From: CAVQWT01 sp963810815
GTDB lineage: Bacteria; Pseudomonadota; Gammaproteobacteria; Burkholderiales; Casimicrobiaceae
DNA length: 64,000 nucleotides
Direction of reading: 5' to 3'
NCBI GenBank assembly: GCA_963810815.1
Contig: CAWEPB010000003.1
Coordinates: forward strand, 124,001-188,000
A model generated the notes under the pieces. It was not told the origin of the DNA. It saw only the letters and a list, made by a program, of their open reading frames with translations, and did not search any database. This document shows positions 54,561-64,000 of this stretch, in pieces. The number at the start of each line of letters is the position of its first letter. The stretch's first letter is position 1. Both the position numbers and the translations under genes were made by a program.

Positions 54561-56042
54561 ATGCCGGACCCGAACCACGCCGCGTCTCCCTTTCAATTGC
54601 TGCTCACGCCGGAGCGCGCCGCGCTGGCGGCGGACGGCGCCAACACCCTGCGCGTGCTGGTGCGCGTGCAGGCGCCGGCCCGACCGGCGGATCCGACCGC
54701 CCAGGCGGCCCGGCGCGACCCGCTGCACCTGGCGCTGGTGCTGGACCGCTCGGGCTCGATGGCCGGCGCGCCCCTGCAGGAAGCGAAGCATTGCGCGTGC
54801 CACATTGTGGACCAGCTCGGCGCCGACGACCGCGCGGCGATCGTCGCGTTCGACAGCGAGGTCGAGCTGCTGGCGCCGCTGACGGCGGGGTCGCAGAAGG
54901 CGGCGCTGCGGGCGGCGATCGACGGCATCGGCGAGGCGGGTCGCACCGATCTCCACGGCGGCTGGCGCGCCGGCGCGGACGAGCTCGCCGGCAAGCTCGC
55001 GGCGACGGGCATTCACCGCGTGGTGCTGCTGTCGGACGGCTGCGCCAACGAGGGCGAGACGGCGCTCGAGGTGATCAGCGGCCAGTGCCGCGACCTGGCG
55101 CGCGCGGGCGTGTCGACGTCCACCTACGGCCTCGGCAACGAGTTCAACGAGGACCTGATGCTGGCGATGGCGCGCGCCGGTCGCGGGAACGCGTACTACG
55201 GCGACACCGCGGCCGACCTGGCCGAGCCCTTCGCCACCGAATTCGCGCTGCTCACCAACCTGTGCGCGCGCGGGCTGGTGCTGAAGGTCAACGCGCCGGA
55301 CGTGGTGGGCGTGCGGCTGCGGAATGACTACGAGGCGGTGGCCGAAGGCGCACGGGCGTGGAAGCTGCCGGACCTCGCCTACGCGGCGGAGGCGTGGGCG
55401 GTGGTGGAGTTCGAGCTGCCGGTGGGGACGATCGGGGCGCTGGATGTGGCGAGTCCGGGCGGGTCGACCGGCGCACCGCCGGCCCCGGCAGGCTCGGAAG
55501 CCCGGACCGGTGCGGCGGGGGGCGTCCGGGGTGGATTCGGCCCGAACGCCGGCGCGGGCATGGCCGGACGCGTGACGCTTCCGATCACCGTCTCGCTGGA
55601 AGCCGCGGGCCGCGACAGCGCGCCGGTGTTCCTGATGGCCGCGCTGCCGCCGCTGCAGGTGGTGTCCGCCGCCGAACTGGCGGCGATCCCGGCCGACGAG
55701 ACGGTCGCGCGCCGCGCGGTGGAACTCGACGCCGCGGCGATGCTCGACGAACTGCGCGCCGCCATCGCCGTCGACAACTGGGAACGCGCGCAGCGACTGC
55801 TGGAGGACGCGCAGGCGCGCTTCGCCGCGCACGAGTGGGCCAGCGCAATCCTGGCCACGATGCGCAAGCTGGTCGCCGACCGCGACGCGCGGCGCTCGAT
55901 GAAGGAGGCGAGCTATTCCAGCAGCCGGATGGCGAACCGGCTGGTGATGGCGAACGAGCCCGAGGGGCCGATGGCGTGCGAGGCCGAGCTGCCGCTGTAC
56001 CTGCAGCGCAAGGGCGCACAGGGAAAGGGTCGAAGCGCCTGA
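54561..56042 (+). CDS. VWA-domain protein
   Basis: 493 residues. A von Willebrand factor A domain with the MIDAS motif D-R-S-G-S at about 63-67 (in L-V-L-D-R-S-G-S-M) and the later L-S-D-G-C-A-N near 150. The C-terminal half is a beta-rich region with a Gly/Ala/Pro linker at about 305-335. No signal peptide. GAGG precedes the ATG at 54561. Such proteins often bind partners through a metal ion; the partner is unknown. Its 3' side runs into the GGGGTCAGGT cluster. Confidence 0.87.
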   Translation: MPDPNHAASPFQLLLTPERAALAADGANTLRVLVRVQAPARPADPTAQAARRDPLHLALVLDRSGSMAGAPLQEAKHCACHIVDQLGADDRAAIVAFDSEVELLAPLTAGSQKAALRAAIDGIGEAGRTDLHGGWRAGADELAGKLAATGIHRVVLLSDGCANEGETALEVISGQCRDLARAGVSTSTYGLGNEFNEDLMLAMARAGRGNAYYGDTAADLAEPFATEFALLTNLCARGLVLKVNAPDVVGVRLRNDYEAVAEGARAWKLPDLAYAAEAWAVVEFELPVGTIGALDVASPGGSTGAPPAPAGSEARTGAAGGVRGGFGPNAGAGMAGRVTLPITVSLEAAGRDSAPVFLMAALPPLQVVSAAELAAIPADETVARRAVELDAAAMLDELRAAIAVDNWERAQRLLEDAQARFAAHEWASAILATMRKLVADRDARRSMKEASYSSSRMANRLVMANEPEGPMACEAELPLYLQRKGAQGKGRSA

Positions 56043-56065
56043 TTGGGCCGGTTTGGGGCCGGATT

Positions 56066-56168
56066 GGGGTCAGCCGGATTGGGGTCAGGTCGAATTCAGG
56101 TGGGGTCAGGTCCAATTCGCAGATAATTGGACCTGACCCCATTTTTTGCATTTTTTGGTGCTGACCCC
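56066..56168. repeat. GGGGTCAGGT repeat cluster 1
   Basis: GGGGTCAG at 56066-56073, GGGGTCAGGTCGAATTC at 56081-56097, GGGGTCAGGTCCAATT at 56102-56117, its inverted copy AATTGGACCTGACCCC at 56125-56140, and CTGACCCC at 56161-56168 just before the cytochrome start codon. Confidence 0.8.
56102..56147 (+). terminator. Repeat-derived hairpin with T tract after the VWA gene
   Basis: Perfect 16-base stem (56102-56117 with 56125-56140), 7-base loop, followed by six T residues at 56142-56147. Structurally a strong intrinsic terminator formed by the dispersed repeat. Confidence 0.55.
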
Positions 56169-56717
56169 ATGAACTGGCTGAACACGACGGAACGCTACGG
56201 TTCGCTGTCGATCGCGCTGCATTGGCTGATGCTGGTGCTGCTCGCCGCGGTCTACACGTGCATCGAGTTGAGCGACGCGTTCCCCAAGGGCAGCGCGCTG
56301 CGCGAAGGATTGAAGACCTGGCACTACACGCTTGGCCTCTCGGTGTTCGCTCTGGTCTGGCTGCGGCTCGCGGCGCGCCTGGCGGGCCCGGCGCCGCGGA
56401 TCCAGCCCGAGCCGCCGCGCTGGCAGCAGACCGCGGCGACGCTGGTCCACGTCGCGCTCTACGCACTGATGGTCGGCCTGCCGCTGGTCGGGTGGCTGGT
56501 CCTCAGCGCGCGAGGCAGGCCCATTCCCTTCTTCGGCCTGGAGCTGCCCGCTCTGGTCGGCGAGAATCGGGAATTGGGCAAGTTCCTCAAGGAGATCCAC
56601 GAGGTCGCCGCCACGACGGGCTACTTCCTCGTTGGCGCCCACGCCGCCGCCGCGTTGTTTCACCACTACGTCGGCCGGGACGACACGCTTCGGCGCATGC
56701 TTCCGAAGCGCAGCTGA
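56169..56717 (+). CDS. Cytochrome b561 family membrane protein
   Basis: 182 residues with four membrane segments. Haem-ligand type His residues lie in I-A-L-H-W near 18, T-W-H-Y-T near 52 and V-H-V-A-L-Y near 98, with a further conserved group H-E-V-A-A-T-T-G-Y near 140, as in diheme b561 of the CybB type. These pass electrons from the quinol pool and often protect against superoxide. The ATG is directly joined to the repeat CTGACCCC, with no Shine-Dalgarno. Repeat clusters stand on both sides. Confidence 0.88.
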   Translation: MNWLNTTERYGSLSIALHWLMLVLLAAVYTCIELSDAFPKGSALREGLKTWHYTLGLSVFALVWLRLAARLAGPAPRIQPEPPRWQQTAATLVHVALYALMVGLPLVGWLVLSARGRPIPFFGLELPALVGENRELGKFLKEIHEVAATTGYFLVGAHAAAALFHHYVGRDDTLRRMLPKRS

Positions 56718-56732
56718 AGGGATTGGGGGATT

Positions 56733-56840
56733 GGGGTCAGGTCGAATTTTGGTGGGGTCAGGTCCAATTCGGCGGGTCCAATTCGCCGACAATTGGACCT
56801 GACCCCATTCAGGCATTCTTGACCTGACCCCAATTCGACC
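56733..56840. repeat. GGGGTCAGGT repeat cluster 2
   Basis: GGGGTCAGGTCGAATTTT at 56733-56750; GGGGTCAGGTCCAATTC at 56754-56770 and its inverted copy at 56791-56806; GACCTGACCCCAATTCGACC at 56821-56840, directly before the protease ATG. Confidence 0.8.
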
Positions 56841-57836
56841 ATGGCCGAAGGTTTCTTCACTCCGCAGCAGGTGCCGGTGCCGGGCATCGAGACGGACCGC
56901 CTGATCGCGTCGATGGTGCGCATCCTCCCCACCACGATCCTGCGGCTCGACGTGGTCGCGGATCCGTCGCGCGAGCAGGCGCGCAACGAGCCGATGGACG
57001 ACGGCACCGAGCACTGGTTCCGCTACTTCGCGCCGGACGACGCGGCACGCTGCGACGACCCGGAGTTCGCGATGGGGATGGTCCGTCACGAGTTCTGCCA
57101 GCTGGTGAAGGCCGGCGCGCGCTTTCCGCAGTCGGTGCCGCTGCAGGGGGGCGGCTCCGGCTTCGCGATCTCCGCCGCCGGTCACGTGCTGACCAACTAT
57201 CACCTCGTCACGTCCGAGGTCGCCAATCACCGGCGCGAGCTCGGCGCGCTGAATGCCGAGGTTCGCTGCCGCAGCCTTCGCGCGCAGGTCGCCCGCCGGA
57301 CGCGCGATGGCACGTGGCGGTGGCACGATGCGGAGTCGGTGTGGCTGGTCGGCAATCCGCCGGCGTCGCGCGCGCTGTGGGAGGACGACACGGGGCTGTC
57401 GCATCCCCGGGAGGACGTCGCGCTGCTGCGCATCGACCCGGCGCCGTCGAAATTCCTGCGGCTGTCGTTGCGTGCGGTGGCCACGGGCGAGCGCGTATGG
57501 ATGGCGGGCTTCCCGCTGCGCAGCGCGCGGAGCGCGGATTCCCTGTGCAAGCACGGCTACGCCGACGCGGACGGGTCGCTGCGCGTGTCGCGCGGCACGG
57601 TCACCGTGGCCGACGAAGCCAGCTATTTCGAGGCCGACCTGGACGGCTCGATGGGCAACAGCGGCTCGCCGGTGCTCGATGCGTCCGGGACCGTGGTCGG
57701 GATGTTCTCGCGCGCCACCGGCAACGGCCCGCGCAATGCTTTCGAGTACGGGCATCTTTCGCGGGTGCAGGTGCGCAGCAGGGTGGCGGTCGAGGGGCTG
57801 GGGCTCGCGGGCTTGCTTCCGGCCGTCAGCGGCTGA
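56841..57836 (+). CDS. Trypsin-like serine protease
   Basis: 331 residues. Triad His121 (N-Y-H-L-V), Asp192 (E-D-V-A-L-L) and Ser274 (G-N-S-G-S-P) of the chymotrypsin-like fold, in the usual order and spacing. No signal peptide at the N-terminus, which reads M-A-E-G-F-F-T. Residues 1-100 are a non-catalytic domain. The ATG sits right after a repeat copy, with no Shine-Dalgarno. Target unknown. Confidence 0.83.
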   Translation: MAEGFFTPQQVPVPGIETDRLIASMVRILPTTILRLDVVADPSREQARNEPMDDGTEHWFRYFAPDDAARCDDPEFAMGMVRHEFCQLVKAGARFPQSVPLQGGGSGFAISAAGHVLTNYHLVTSEVANHRRELGALNAEVRCRSLRAQVARRTRDGTWRWHDAESVWLVGNPPASRALWEDDTGLSHPREDVALLRIDPAPSKFLRLSLRAVATGERVWMAGFPLRSARSADSLCKHGYADADGSLRVSRGTVTVADEASYFEADLDGSMGNSGSPVLDASGTVVGMFSRATGNGPRNAFEYGHLSRVQVRSRVAVEGLGLAGLLPAVSG

Positions 57837-57915
57837 ACGGACCGTCCCCAAGGAATCCGTTCCACTGCCGCGGCACTCGACCGATGCATGGCGACTCCGT
57901 GACCAAGGCGAAGCG

Positions 57916-58164
57916 ATGACGATCAAGCTGCAGAAGGACACCGAGAAGTACCTGGTCGGATCGATCAAGCGCTTCTTCGAGCAGAACCTGGACGCCGATA
58001 TCGGCGATCTCAAGGCAGCGATGGTGCTGGACTTCTGCATCCGCGAGATCGGGCCCAGCATCTACAATCAGGCGATTGCCGACGCCCAGGAGTATTTGCA
58101 GGAGAAGGCGGCAGACCTCGCCGGCTCGCGTTTCGAGGCGGAGTTCGACTACTGGACGAAGTGA
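57916..58164 (+). CDS. DUF2164 protein
   Basis: 82 residues, the standard DUF2164 size. I-K-R-F-F-E-Q-N-L-D near 17 and Y-N-Q-A-I-A-D-A-Q near 50 are typical. AAGGCGAAG precedes the ATG. Role unknown; small, soluble, helical. Confidence 0.85.
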   Translation: MTIKLQKDTEKYLVGSIKRFFEQNLDADIGDLKAAMVLDFCIREIGPSIYNQAIADAQEYLQEKAADLAGSRFEAEFDYWTK

Positions 58165-58273
58165 CCGGCCCCGGTTCCTTCGCGGTTCCGTTCCTCCGCG
58201 GTCCCGTTCCTTCGCTGCACTGATACGTCCCGCCCCTCGCGCCAGGCCGCGTTTCCCCTTCCGAGCCCGTCCA

Positions 58274-58978
58274 ATGACCTCGACTTCCCCGCCTTCGCCC
58301 TCCTCGCCCGAGTCCTCGTCGTCGGTCCTTTCCGACGCCGACCTCGAGCGCCTCGACGAGTTGCTCTCCGAACCGCCGTACGCCGAGCGCGCGCTGCCGC
58401 TCGACGCGATGCAGGGTGTGTTCTACGCGCTGGCGATGGGGCCGGACGAGGTGCCCGAGTCGACGTGGCTGCCGGCGGTGCTGGGAGCGGATCCCGACAG
58501 CGAGCCCGAGGAGATCCCGGCCGAGGTGGAGGATCTGCTGCGGCGCTTTCTCGCCGAGACCACGAACGACGTGCGCGAGGGCCGCTTCGACCTCCTGCTG
58601 TACGAGAACCGGATGCGGCGGCTCGACTTCGCGCCGTGGTGCGGCGGCTTCCTCGATGGCCTGGATATCGCCGACACCGACTGGTACGAGGCAGCGGACC
58701 CCGACGAGATGGCGGAGCTGCTGTTCCCGCTGGTCGTGCTGGCCGGGGACCTGCCGGAGGCGGAGCGCAAGCGCTACAAGGCGGACGAGTGGCGCGATCT
58801 GGTCAGGGATTGCGAGGAGGGGCTCGAGGTCACGCTGCGCGCGCTGCGCGACTACTGGAACGTGGTGAAGTCGCCGCCGCAGACGCTGCGCCGCGATGGG
58901 CCGAAGGTGGGTCGCAACGATCCCTGCCCCTGCGGCAGCGGCCGCAAGTTCAAGCAGTGCCACGGGAAGTCCGAGTAG
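58274..58978 (+). CDS. UPF0149 family protein with SEC-C motif
   Basis: 234 residues. A Ser/Pro-rich start is followed by the UPF0149 (YecA-like) helical domain at about 20-190. The C-terminus has the zinc-binding SEC-C motif G-R-N-D-P-C-P-C-G-S-G-R-K-F with C-H-G. SEC-C tails bind zinc and, in SecA, SecB/ribosomes; in YecA-type proteins the role is uncertain. Weak RBS. Twelve bases separate it from the WYL gene. Confidence 0.9.
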   Translation: MTSTSPPSPSSPESSSSVLSDADLERLDELLSEPPYAERALPLDAMQGVFYALAMGPDEVPESTWLPAVLGADPDSEPEEIPAEVEDLLRRFLAETTNDVREGRFDLLLYENRMRRLDFAPWCGGFLDGLDIADTDWYEAADPDEMAELLFPLVVLAGDLPEAERKRYKADEWRDLVRDCEEGLEVTLRALRDYWNVVKSPPQTLRRDGPKVGRNDPCPCGSGRKFKQCHGKSE

Positions 58979-58990
58979 GCGGGACGGGCG

Positions 58991-59989
58991 ATGGACCGTA
59001 CCGAGCGCTTCTACAAGATGGAGCAGCTGCTGCGCGCGCAGAAGGTGGTGACGCGCCGGCAGTTCATGGACGAGATCGGCGTGTCGCTGGCGACGTTCAA
59101 GCGCGATCTCGAGTACATGCGTGAGCGGCTGCATGCGCCGATCGCCTTCAATTCCGAGCGCGGCGGCTACGAGCTGCTCGAGGTTGGCGGCGACGGGCCG
59201 CGCTTCGCGCTGCCGGGACTGTGGTTCAACCCGTCGGAGATCCAGGCGCTGCTGACCATGGACGCGCTGCTGGGCGACATGCAGCCGGGGCTGCTGGCGC
59301 CGCACGTCGAGCCGTTGCGCGCGCGGCTGGAGATGCTGCTGGAAAAGGGCGACGTGCAGCCGGCCGAGGTGCGGCGACGCGTGCGCATGCTGCCGCTGGG
59401 CGCGCGACGGCAGCCGCCGGGGGTGTTCGAGACCATCGCCGCGGCGACGCTGAAACGCCGGCGCCTTTCGCTGCAGTACCGGGCGCGGTCGACCGGGGAC
59501 GCGACGAAGCGCGTGGTGTCGCCGCAGCGGCTGGTTCACTACCGCGACAACTGGTACGTCGACGGCTGGTGCCACCTGCGCAACGGCTTGCGCAAATTCT
59601 CGGTCGACGCGGTGGTCAGTGCCGAGATGCTGGACGAGAAGGCGAAGGCGGTCGACATGAACGCGGTCGAGCGCGAGTTCAACAGCGGCTACGGCGTGTT
59701 CGCGGGCGAGACGGTGCAGTGGGCGCGGCTGCGCTTCAATCCGCAGCGTGCGCGGTGGGTCGCACTGGAGACCTGGCATCCCGAGCAGCGCGGGCGGATG
59801 GAGGACGACGGGTCGTTCGTGCTGGAGGTGCCGTACGCGGACACGCGCGAGTTGCTGATGGACATTCTCAAGTTCGGGGCCGACGTCGAGGTGCTGGGGC
59901 CGGCGTCGCTGCGCCGGGTGGTGGCGGACGAGGTTCGGCGGATGGGAGTGGTGCATGGAGCGGGCGGGCCCGAGACCGGGCGGGTGTGA
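58991..59989 (+). CDS. WYL-domain transcriptional regulator
   Basis: 332 residues. N-terminal HTH (residues 5-55, F-Y-K-M-E-Q-L-L-R then S-L-A-T-F-K-R-D-L), followed by a WYL domain near 165-235 (D-N-W-Y-V-D-G-W-C) and a C-terminal WCX-like extension. WYL regulators sense nucleotide or nucleic-acid ligands and often control DNA damage or defence genes. It follows the SEC-C gene by 12 bases. Confidence 0.9.
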   Translation: MDRTERFYKMEQLLRAQKVVTRRQFMDEIGVSLATFKRDLEYMRERLHAPIAFNSERGGYELLEVGGDGPRFALPGLWFNPSEIQALLTMDALLGDMQPGLLAPHVEPLRARLEMLLEKGDVQPAEVRRRVRMLPLGARRQPPGVFETIAAATLKRRRLSLQYRARSTGDATKRVVSPQRLVHYRDNWYVDGWCHLRNGLRKFSVDAVVSAEMLDEKAKAVDMNAVEREFNSGYGVFAGETVQWARLRFNPQRARWVALETWHPEQRGRMEDDGSFVLEVPYADTRELLMDILKFGADVEVLGPASLRRVVADEVRRMGVVHGAGGPETGRV

Positions 59990-60056
59990 GGCAGGTCAAG
60001 GTCGCGCCGCGGTTTTGGGCTATGCTTTGCCGCATGGCCAAGGTGGGAGGATTGCC

Positions 60057-60347
60057 GTGAGTCACAAGCACGATACCTTGCTGCGCACCGTGTTCCACGA
60101 TCCGATCAGCGGCAACATCCACTGGCGCGAGATCGAGTCGCTGCTGAATCACCTCGGCGCCGAGATCGAGCCACTGTCCGGCGCGCGGCTGCGGGTCAAG
60201 CTGAACGGCCACGAGGGCATCCTTCACCGGCCGCATCACGGCAACACGCTGGGGCGGCAGGACGTCCAGCACCTGCGCGAGTACCTCGCCCACGCGCGGG
60301 CCACCCCGTCGCAAATCGAACAAAAAACGGGGTCAGGTCGAATTTAG
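60057..60347 (+). CDS. HicA-like small protein with a repeat-encoded C-terminus
   Basis: 96 residues from the GTG at 60057 (GGAGG six bases upstream). I-H-W-R-E-I-E-S-L-L near 20 and K-L-N-G-H-E-G-I-L-H-R-P-H near 50 match HicA-type double-stranded RNA-binding mRNA interferases. The last codons give T-G-S-G-R-I and stop, encoded by the GGGGTCAGGTCGAATTTAG repeat, the same tail as in the wax synthase. No HicB antitoxin lies beside it. Confidence 0.65.
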   Translation: MSHKHDTLLRTVFHDPISGNIHWREIESLLNHLGAEIEPLSGARLRVKLNGHEGILHRPHHGNTLGRQDVQHLREYLAHARATPSQIEQKTGSGRI

Positions 60348-60560
60348 GCGAAGCGGCCCCTCCGGCCTGCGCCGCGCAGGTCGTCGCCACCCGCACCTCC
60401 GATACTGCCCTCCCGCAAGGCGTTCGCCGATCATCCGTCCGGCTGATTCCGGCGCCGTCGTACGCCTGCAATCATCGTCTGCAGCGGCATGCTGCGCTCA
60501 CCCCGGTTCAGTCGATCGGAAGCGCGTCGCCCCCTGCTGTCTATAATTCAACCTGACCCC
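60329..60560. mobile_element. 232-base MITE-like element with RAYT-type ends
   Basis: Left end GGGGTCAGGTCGAATTTAGG; right end is the inverse of GGGGTCAGGTTGAATT. The left 32 bases also match the left end of the RAYT element at 3059. No gene inside. It spans the gap from the HicA-like stop to prfC and carries a TATAAT near its right end. Confidence 0.6.
60542..60547 (+). promoter_or_regulatory. Possible prfC -10 box (TATAAT) within the repeat end
   Basis: Consensus TATAAT 17 bases before the prfC ATG, at the inner edge of the right terminal repeat. No good -35 at 17 bases. If used, the leader would be only about 10 bases long. Confidence 0.45.
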
Positions 60561-60563
60561 ATT

Positions 60564-62174
<1,611 letters not shown>

Positions 62175-62248
62175 GGCGGGACCGCGGCAGCGCCAACGCG
62201 CGAGCGGCCCCGCCACCGGATCGCGCCCGATGGCGGTCCGACGCACGC

Positions 62249-63715
62249 CTACGGCGCGTCGGCCTTCACCGCCGCGTCGATGCGATCGACGATCACCGGG
62301 AAGAACGGGTTGCTGCGCAGCCGCGCCAGCTGCCCCAGCGGCAGCAGCAGCGCCCCGGCCTCGCCGCTCGGCGCGCCGCGGCCCAGCGGCAGCGCGAGAC
62401 CGTCGGGCGCCTGGCGCGGCCGGAGCCCGTACATCGGATCGTCGATCGGCGTGGGCACCGCGAGGTGTCCCATCGAGAACACGTTGTCGGGCCATTCGAG
62501 GCCGGTCGCGTGCGGCAGCTTCTCGCGGCTGCCCGGTTCGCGCGTCCACTCGACGACCTCGCGGCTGGCGCCGCTGCGGCTGCCGACGATGGCCAGCCGG
62601 AACGGCAGCGCCGGCAGCGCCTCCATCTCGTCGAAGGCGCGCTTCGGCCCCGGGGCGATCAGCCCCGACAGCAGCGCGTTGCGGTTGACGTCGAACACGA
62701 CCAGCTCGTGATGTCCCTTCGCCGGCAGGCGCCCGAAGACCCGCGTGCCGAGGTCGGCGGCCATGACCGTCGAGTCCACCAGCGACTGGAACGCGGTCAC
62801 CGGCGGCATGCGATCGAGCGTGCCGCGTTGCTGCGCGCGCGCGAGGCCCGCCTCGAGCGCGCGGGTCAGGCCCCAGATCTGCAGGCCCCCGTTGACCGGG
62901 AAGGAGTTGTACTTGAAGGGATCGAATTCGGGCACGACGTCGAGCCACGCCGCCTTGCCGAGACCGGGAACGGGGGCCAGCAGCGACGTGACGTTCGTCA
63001 TCGCGGCGAAGCGCGAGACGCCGATCGCCGGCGAGAACAGCAGCAGCCGCGTCGGCATCGTCAGCGACGGGTCGTCCATCGCGCGCAGCACGTGCAGCAG
63101 CGCGAGCGGCCCCCCGGTCGAGTAGCCGGCGACGTACAGCGGCTTCCCGGGCGCGCGTTCGGCCGCGTGCCGCAGCGCGAGCGCCGTCGCCGCCATCCAG
63201 TCTTCCCATTCGACGTGGCGCAGCTCGCCCGGGATCGTGCCGTGCCCCGGCAGCCGCAGCCACACGACGTGGAAGCCGCGCTGGTGCAGCTCGCGGCCGA
63301 CCGATTCCAGCGAATACGGCCCGTCGGTGAGTCCGTGCAGCATCACCGCCGCGCCCCGCGGTGCCGCGTGGCCGAGCTCGTGCGAGCGGTTGCCCGTCGT
63401 CTGCAGCGCGATCCTCGCCGCGAGCGTGCCGGCCGCGTAGCGCTCGAGCTCGCTCGCGCCCGCCACCGGCTGGCTGTAGAAGCGCCGCTCGAGCTCGGCG
63501 AACAGCCGTTGCTCCTGGGCGACGTACTCGGGGAACGTGCGCGGCGCCGAGGCGCCGGCCCTGAACTCGTTGTCCAGCCGCTCGGTGTGCCAGGGCGAGA
63601 GGTCGGGCAGCCGCCACCAGGCCTGCGCCGCGAAGCCGACGGCGACGGCCGCGACGATCGCGGCAACGAGAACGACGGCGCGGACCGCAAGCCGCGTGGT
63701 GTGCCTGAGGATCAT
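62249..63715 (-). CDS. Membrane-anchored alpha/beta hydrolase
   Basis: 488 residues. N-terminal hydrophobic anchor at about 11-33. Hydrolase fold with V-M-L-H-G-L-T-D-G near 124, nucleophile Ser in G-Y-S-T-G-G near 196, and the catalytic His probably in F-S-M-G-H-L near 416. Resembles monoacylglycerol-lipase-like hydrolases. Convergent with prfC, with a 74-base gap. Substrate unknown. Confidence 0.85.
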   Translation of the reverse strand: MILRHTTRLAVRAVVLVAAIVAAVAVGFAAQAWWRLPDLSPWHTERLDNEFRAGASAPRTFPEYVAQEQRLFAELERRFYSQPVAGASELERYAAGTLAARIALQTTGNRSHELGHAAPRGAAVMLHGLTDGPYSLESVGRELHQRGFHVVWLRLPGHGTIPGELRHVEWEDWMAATALALRHAAERAPGKPLYVAGYSTGGPLALLHVLRAMDDPSLTMPTRLLLFSPAIGVSRFAAMTNVTSLLAPVPGLGKAAWLDVVPEFDPFKYNSFPVNGGLQIWGLTRALEAGLARAQQRGTLDRMPPVTAFQSLVDSTVMAADLGTRVFGRLPAKGHHELVVFDVNRNALLSGLIAPGPKRAFDEMEALPALPFRLAIVGSRSGASREVVEWTREPGSREKLPHATGLEWPDNVFSMGHLAVPTPIDDPMYGLRPRQAPDGLALPLGRGAPSGEAGALLLPLGQLARLRSNPFFPVIVDRIDAAVKADAP

Positions 63716-63772
63716 GGGGAAATCAGCGGAGAGGACGTGCCCGTACCGGCGGCGCCGCGCCGCCGCCGCGGA

Positions 63773-64000
63773 CTAACCGCGGGCACCGGACGCAGGCCGC
63801 GCGCGCTTGCTGTTCTTCGGCGGTGCCTTCCGGGTCGCGTGCCTGACGGAGGTGGTTTCGCCCGGCGACTTGCGTGGCGACTTGCGTGTCGCCTTGCGTG
63901 CGCTGCGCGGCGCTTGCGTGGCGACTTGCGTGCCGCCTTGCGCGGTGCCTTGCGCAGCGCCTTGCGCAGCGCCTTGCGTGGCGACTTGCGAACCGGCTTG
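63773..64000 (-). CDS. C-terminal part of an Arg/Lys-rich basic protein (truncated by window edge; apparent frameshift)
   Basis: The N-terminal part is outside the window. R-K-S-P-R-K-A type repeats at a 12-base period run from 64000 to about 63920, then one base must be added near 63909-63915 to continue R-K-A-T-R-K-S-P-R-K-S-P to the stop at 63773. Such tails are histone H1-like and bind nucleic acid. Similar in nature to the basic protein at the left edge, though the repeats differ. Confidence 0.45.
   Translation of the reverse strand, partial: QAGSQVATQGAAQGAAQGTAQGGTQVATQAPRSARKATRKSPRKSPGETTSVRHATRKAPPKNSKRARPASGARG

Overview
The window is GC-rich (about 70% by eye) and reads like a betaproteobacterial chromosome segment (Burkholderiales/Rhodocyclales-like). 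This is inferred from gene content: phasin-type granule proteins, FolE2, a RAYT transposase with GGGGTCAGGT repeats, and four toxin-antitoxin loci. There is no rRNA or other phylogenetic anchor. One tRNA gene with a CAU anticodon is present.

Layout. 1-3.0 kb: tail of a basic protein, a patatin-like lipase, a TetR regulator and a TPR-like protein. 3.06-4.06 kb: a RAYT element with inverted terminal repeats. 4.0-9.05 kb: a neutral-lipid locus with a wax ester synthase/DGAT, an acyl-CoA-binding protein, a phasin with a histone-like tail, and a two-domain fatty acyl-CoA reductase of the Marinobacter type. Together these could carry acyl-CoA to fatty alcohol to wax ester stored on granules. 9.2-14.1 kb: an ABC exporter, a pirin, an esterase and a ferritin-like diiron protein. 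14.2-23.55 kb: a CarH/LitR-type B12-binding MerR regulator with the CarH signature W-x9-EH, divergent from a nine-gene operon (glutathione peroxidase, FolE2, FAD oxidoreductase, DUF1365, Cfa-like methyltransferase, chalcone-isomerase-like protein, MFS permease, DUF3833 lipoprotein, SDR). I read this as a light or photo-oxidative stress regulon that modifies membrane fatty acids.

24.4-32.8 kb: the tRNA and an 8.2-kb RTX lipase gene interrupted by one frameshift. 32.9-38.1 kb: a decayed lipoprotein gene, a CoA-transferase/GNAT fusion, the ABC-F ATPase Uup and a universal stress protein, all with apparent small indels. 38.1-44 kb: an ion permease between two Usp genes, a transglutaminase-like protein, VapBC, a P-loop protein and an MFS exporter with an extra C-terminal domain. 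44.0-47.3 kb: a subtilisin and a zinc metalloprotease in tandem. 47.3-54.3 kb: hypothetical genes that share a repeated leader, a PD-(D/E)XK nuclease-helicase, MazEF-like and HigBA modules, and a phasin-like protein. 54.5-64 kb: a VWA protein, a cytochrome b561 bracketed by GGGGTCAGGT repeat clusters, a trypsin-like protease, DUF2164, UPF0149/SEC-C, a WYL regulator, a HicA-like protein, a 232-bp MITE-like element, prfC, an alpha/beta hydrolase and the tail of another basic protein.

The most unusual theme is how the RAYT-associated repeat sits on gene boundaries. It supplies the stop codon and the same last five residues (GSGRI) to two unrelated proteins, forms a terminator-like hairpin, and lies directly against the start codons of three genes that have no clear Shine-Dalgarno sequence.
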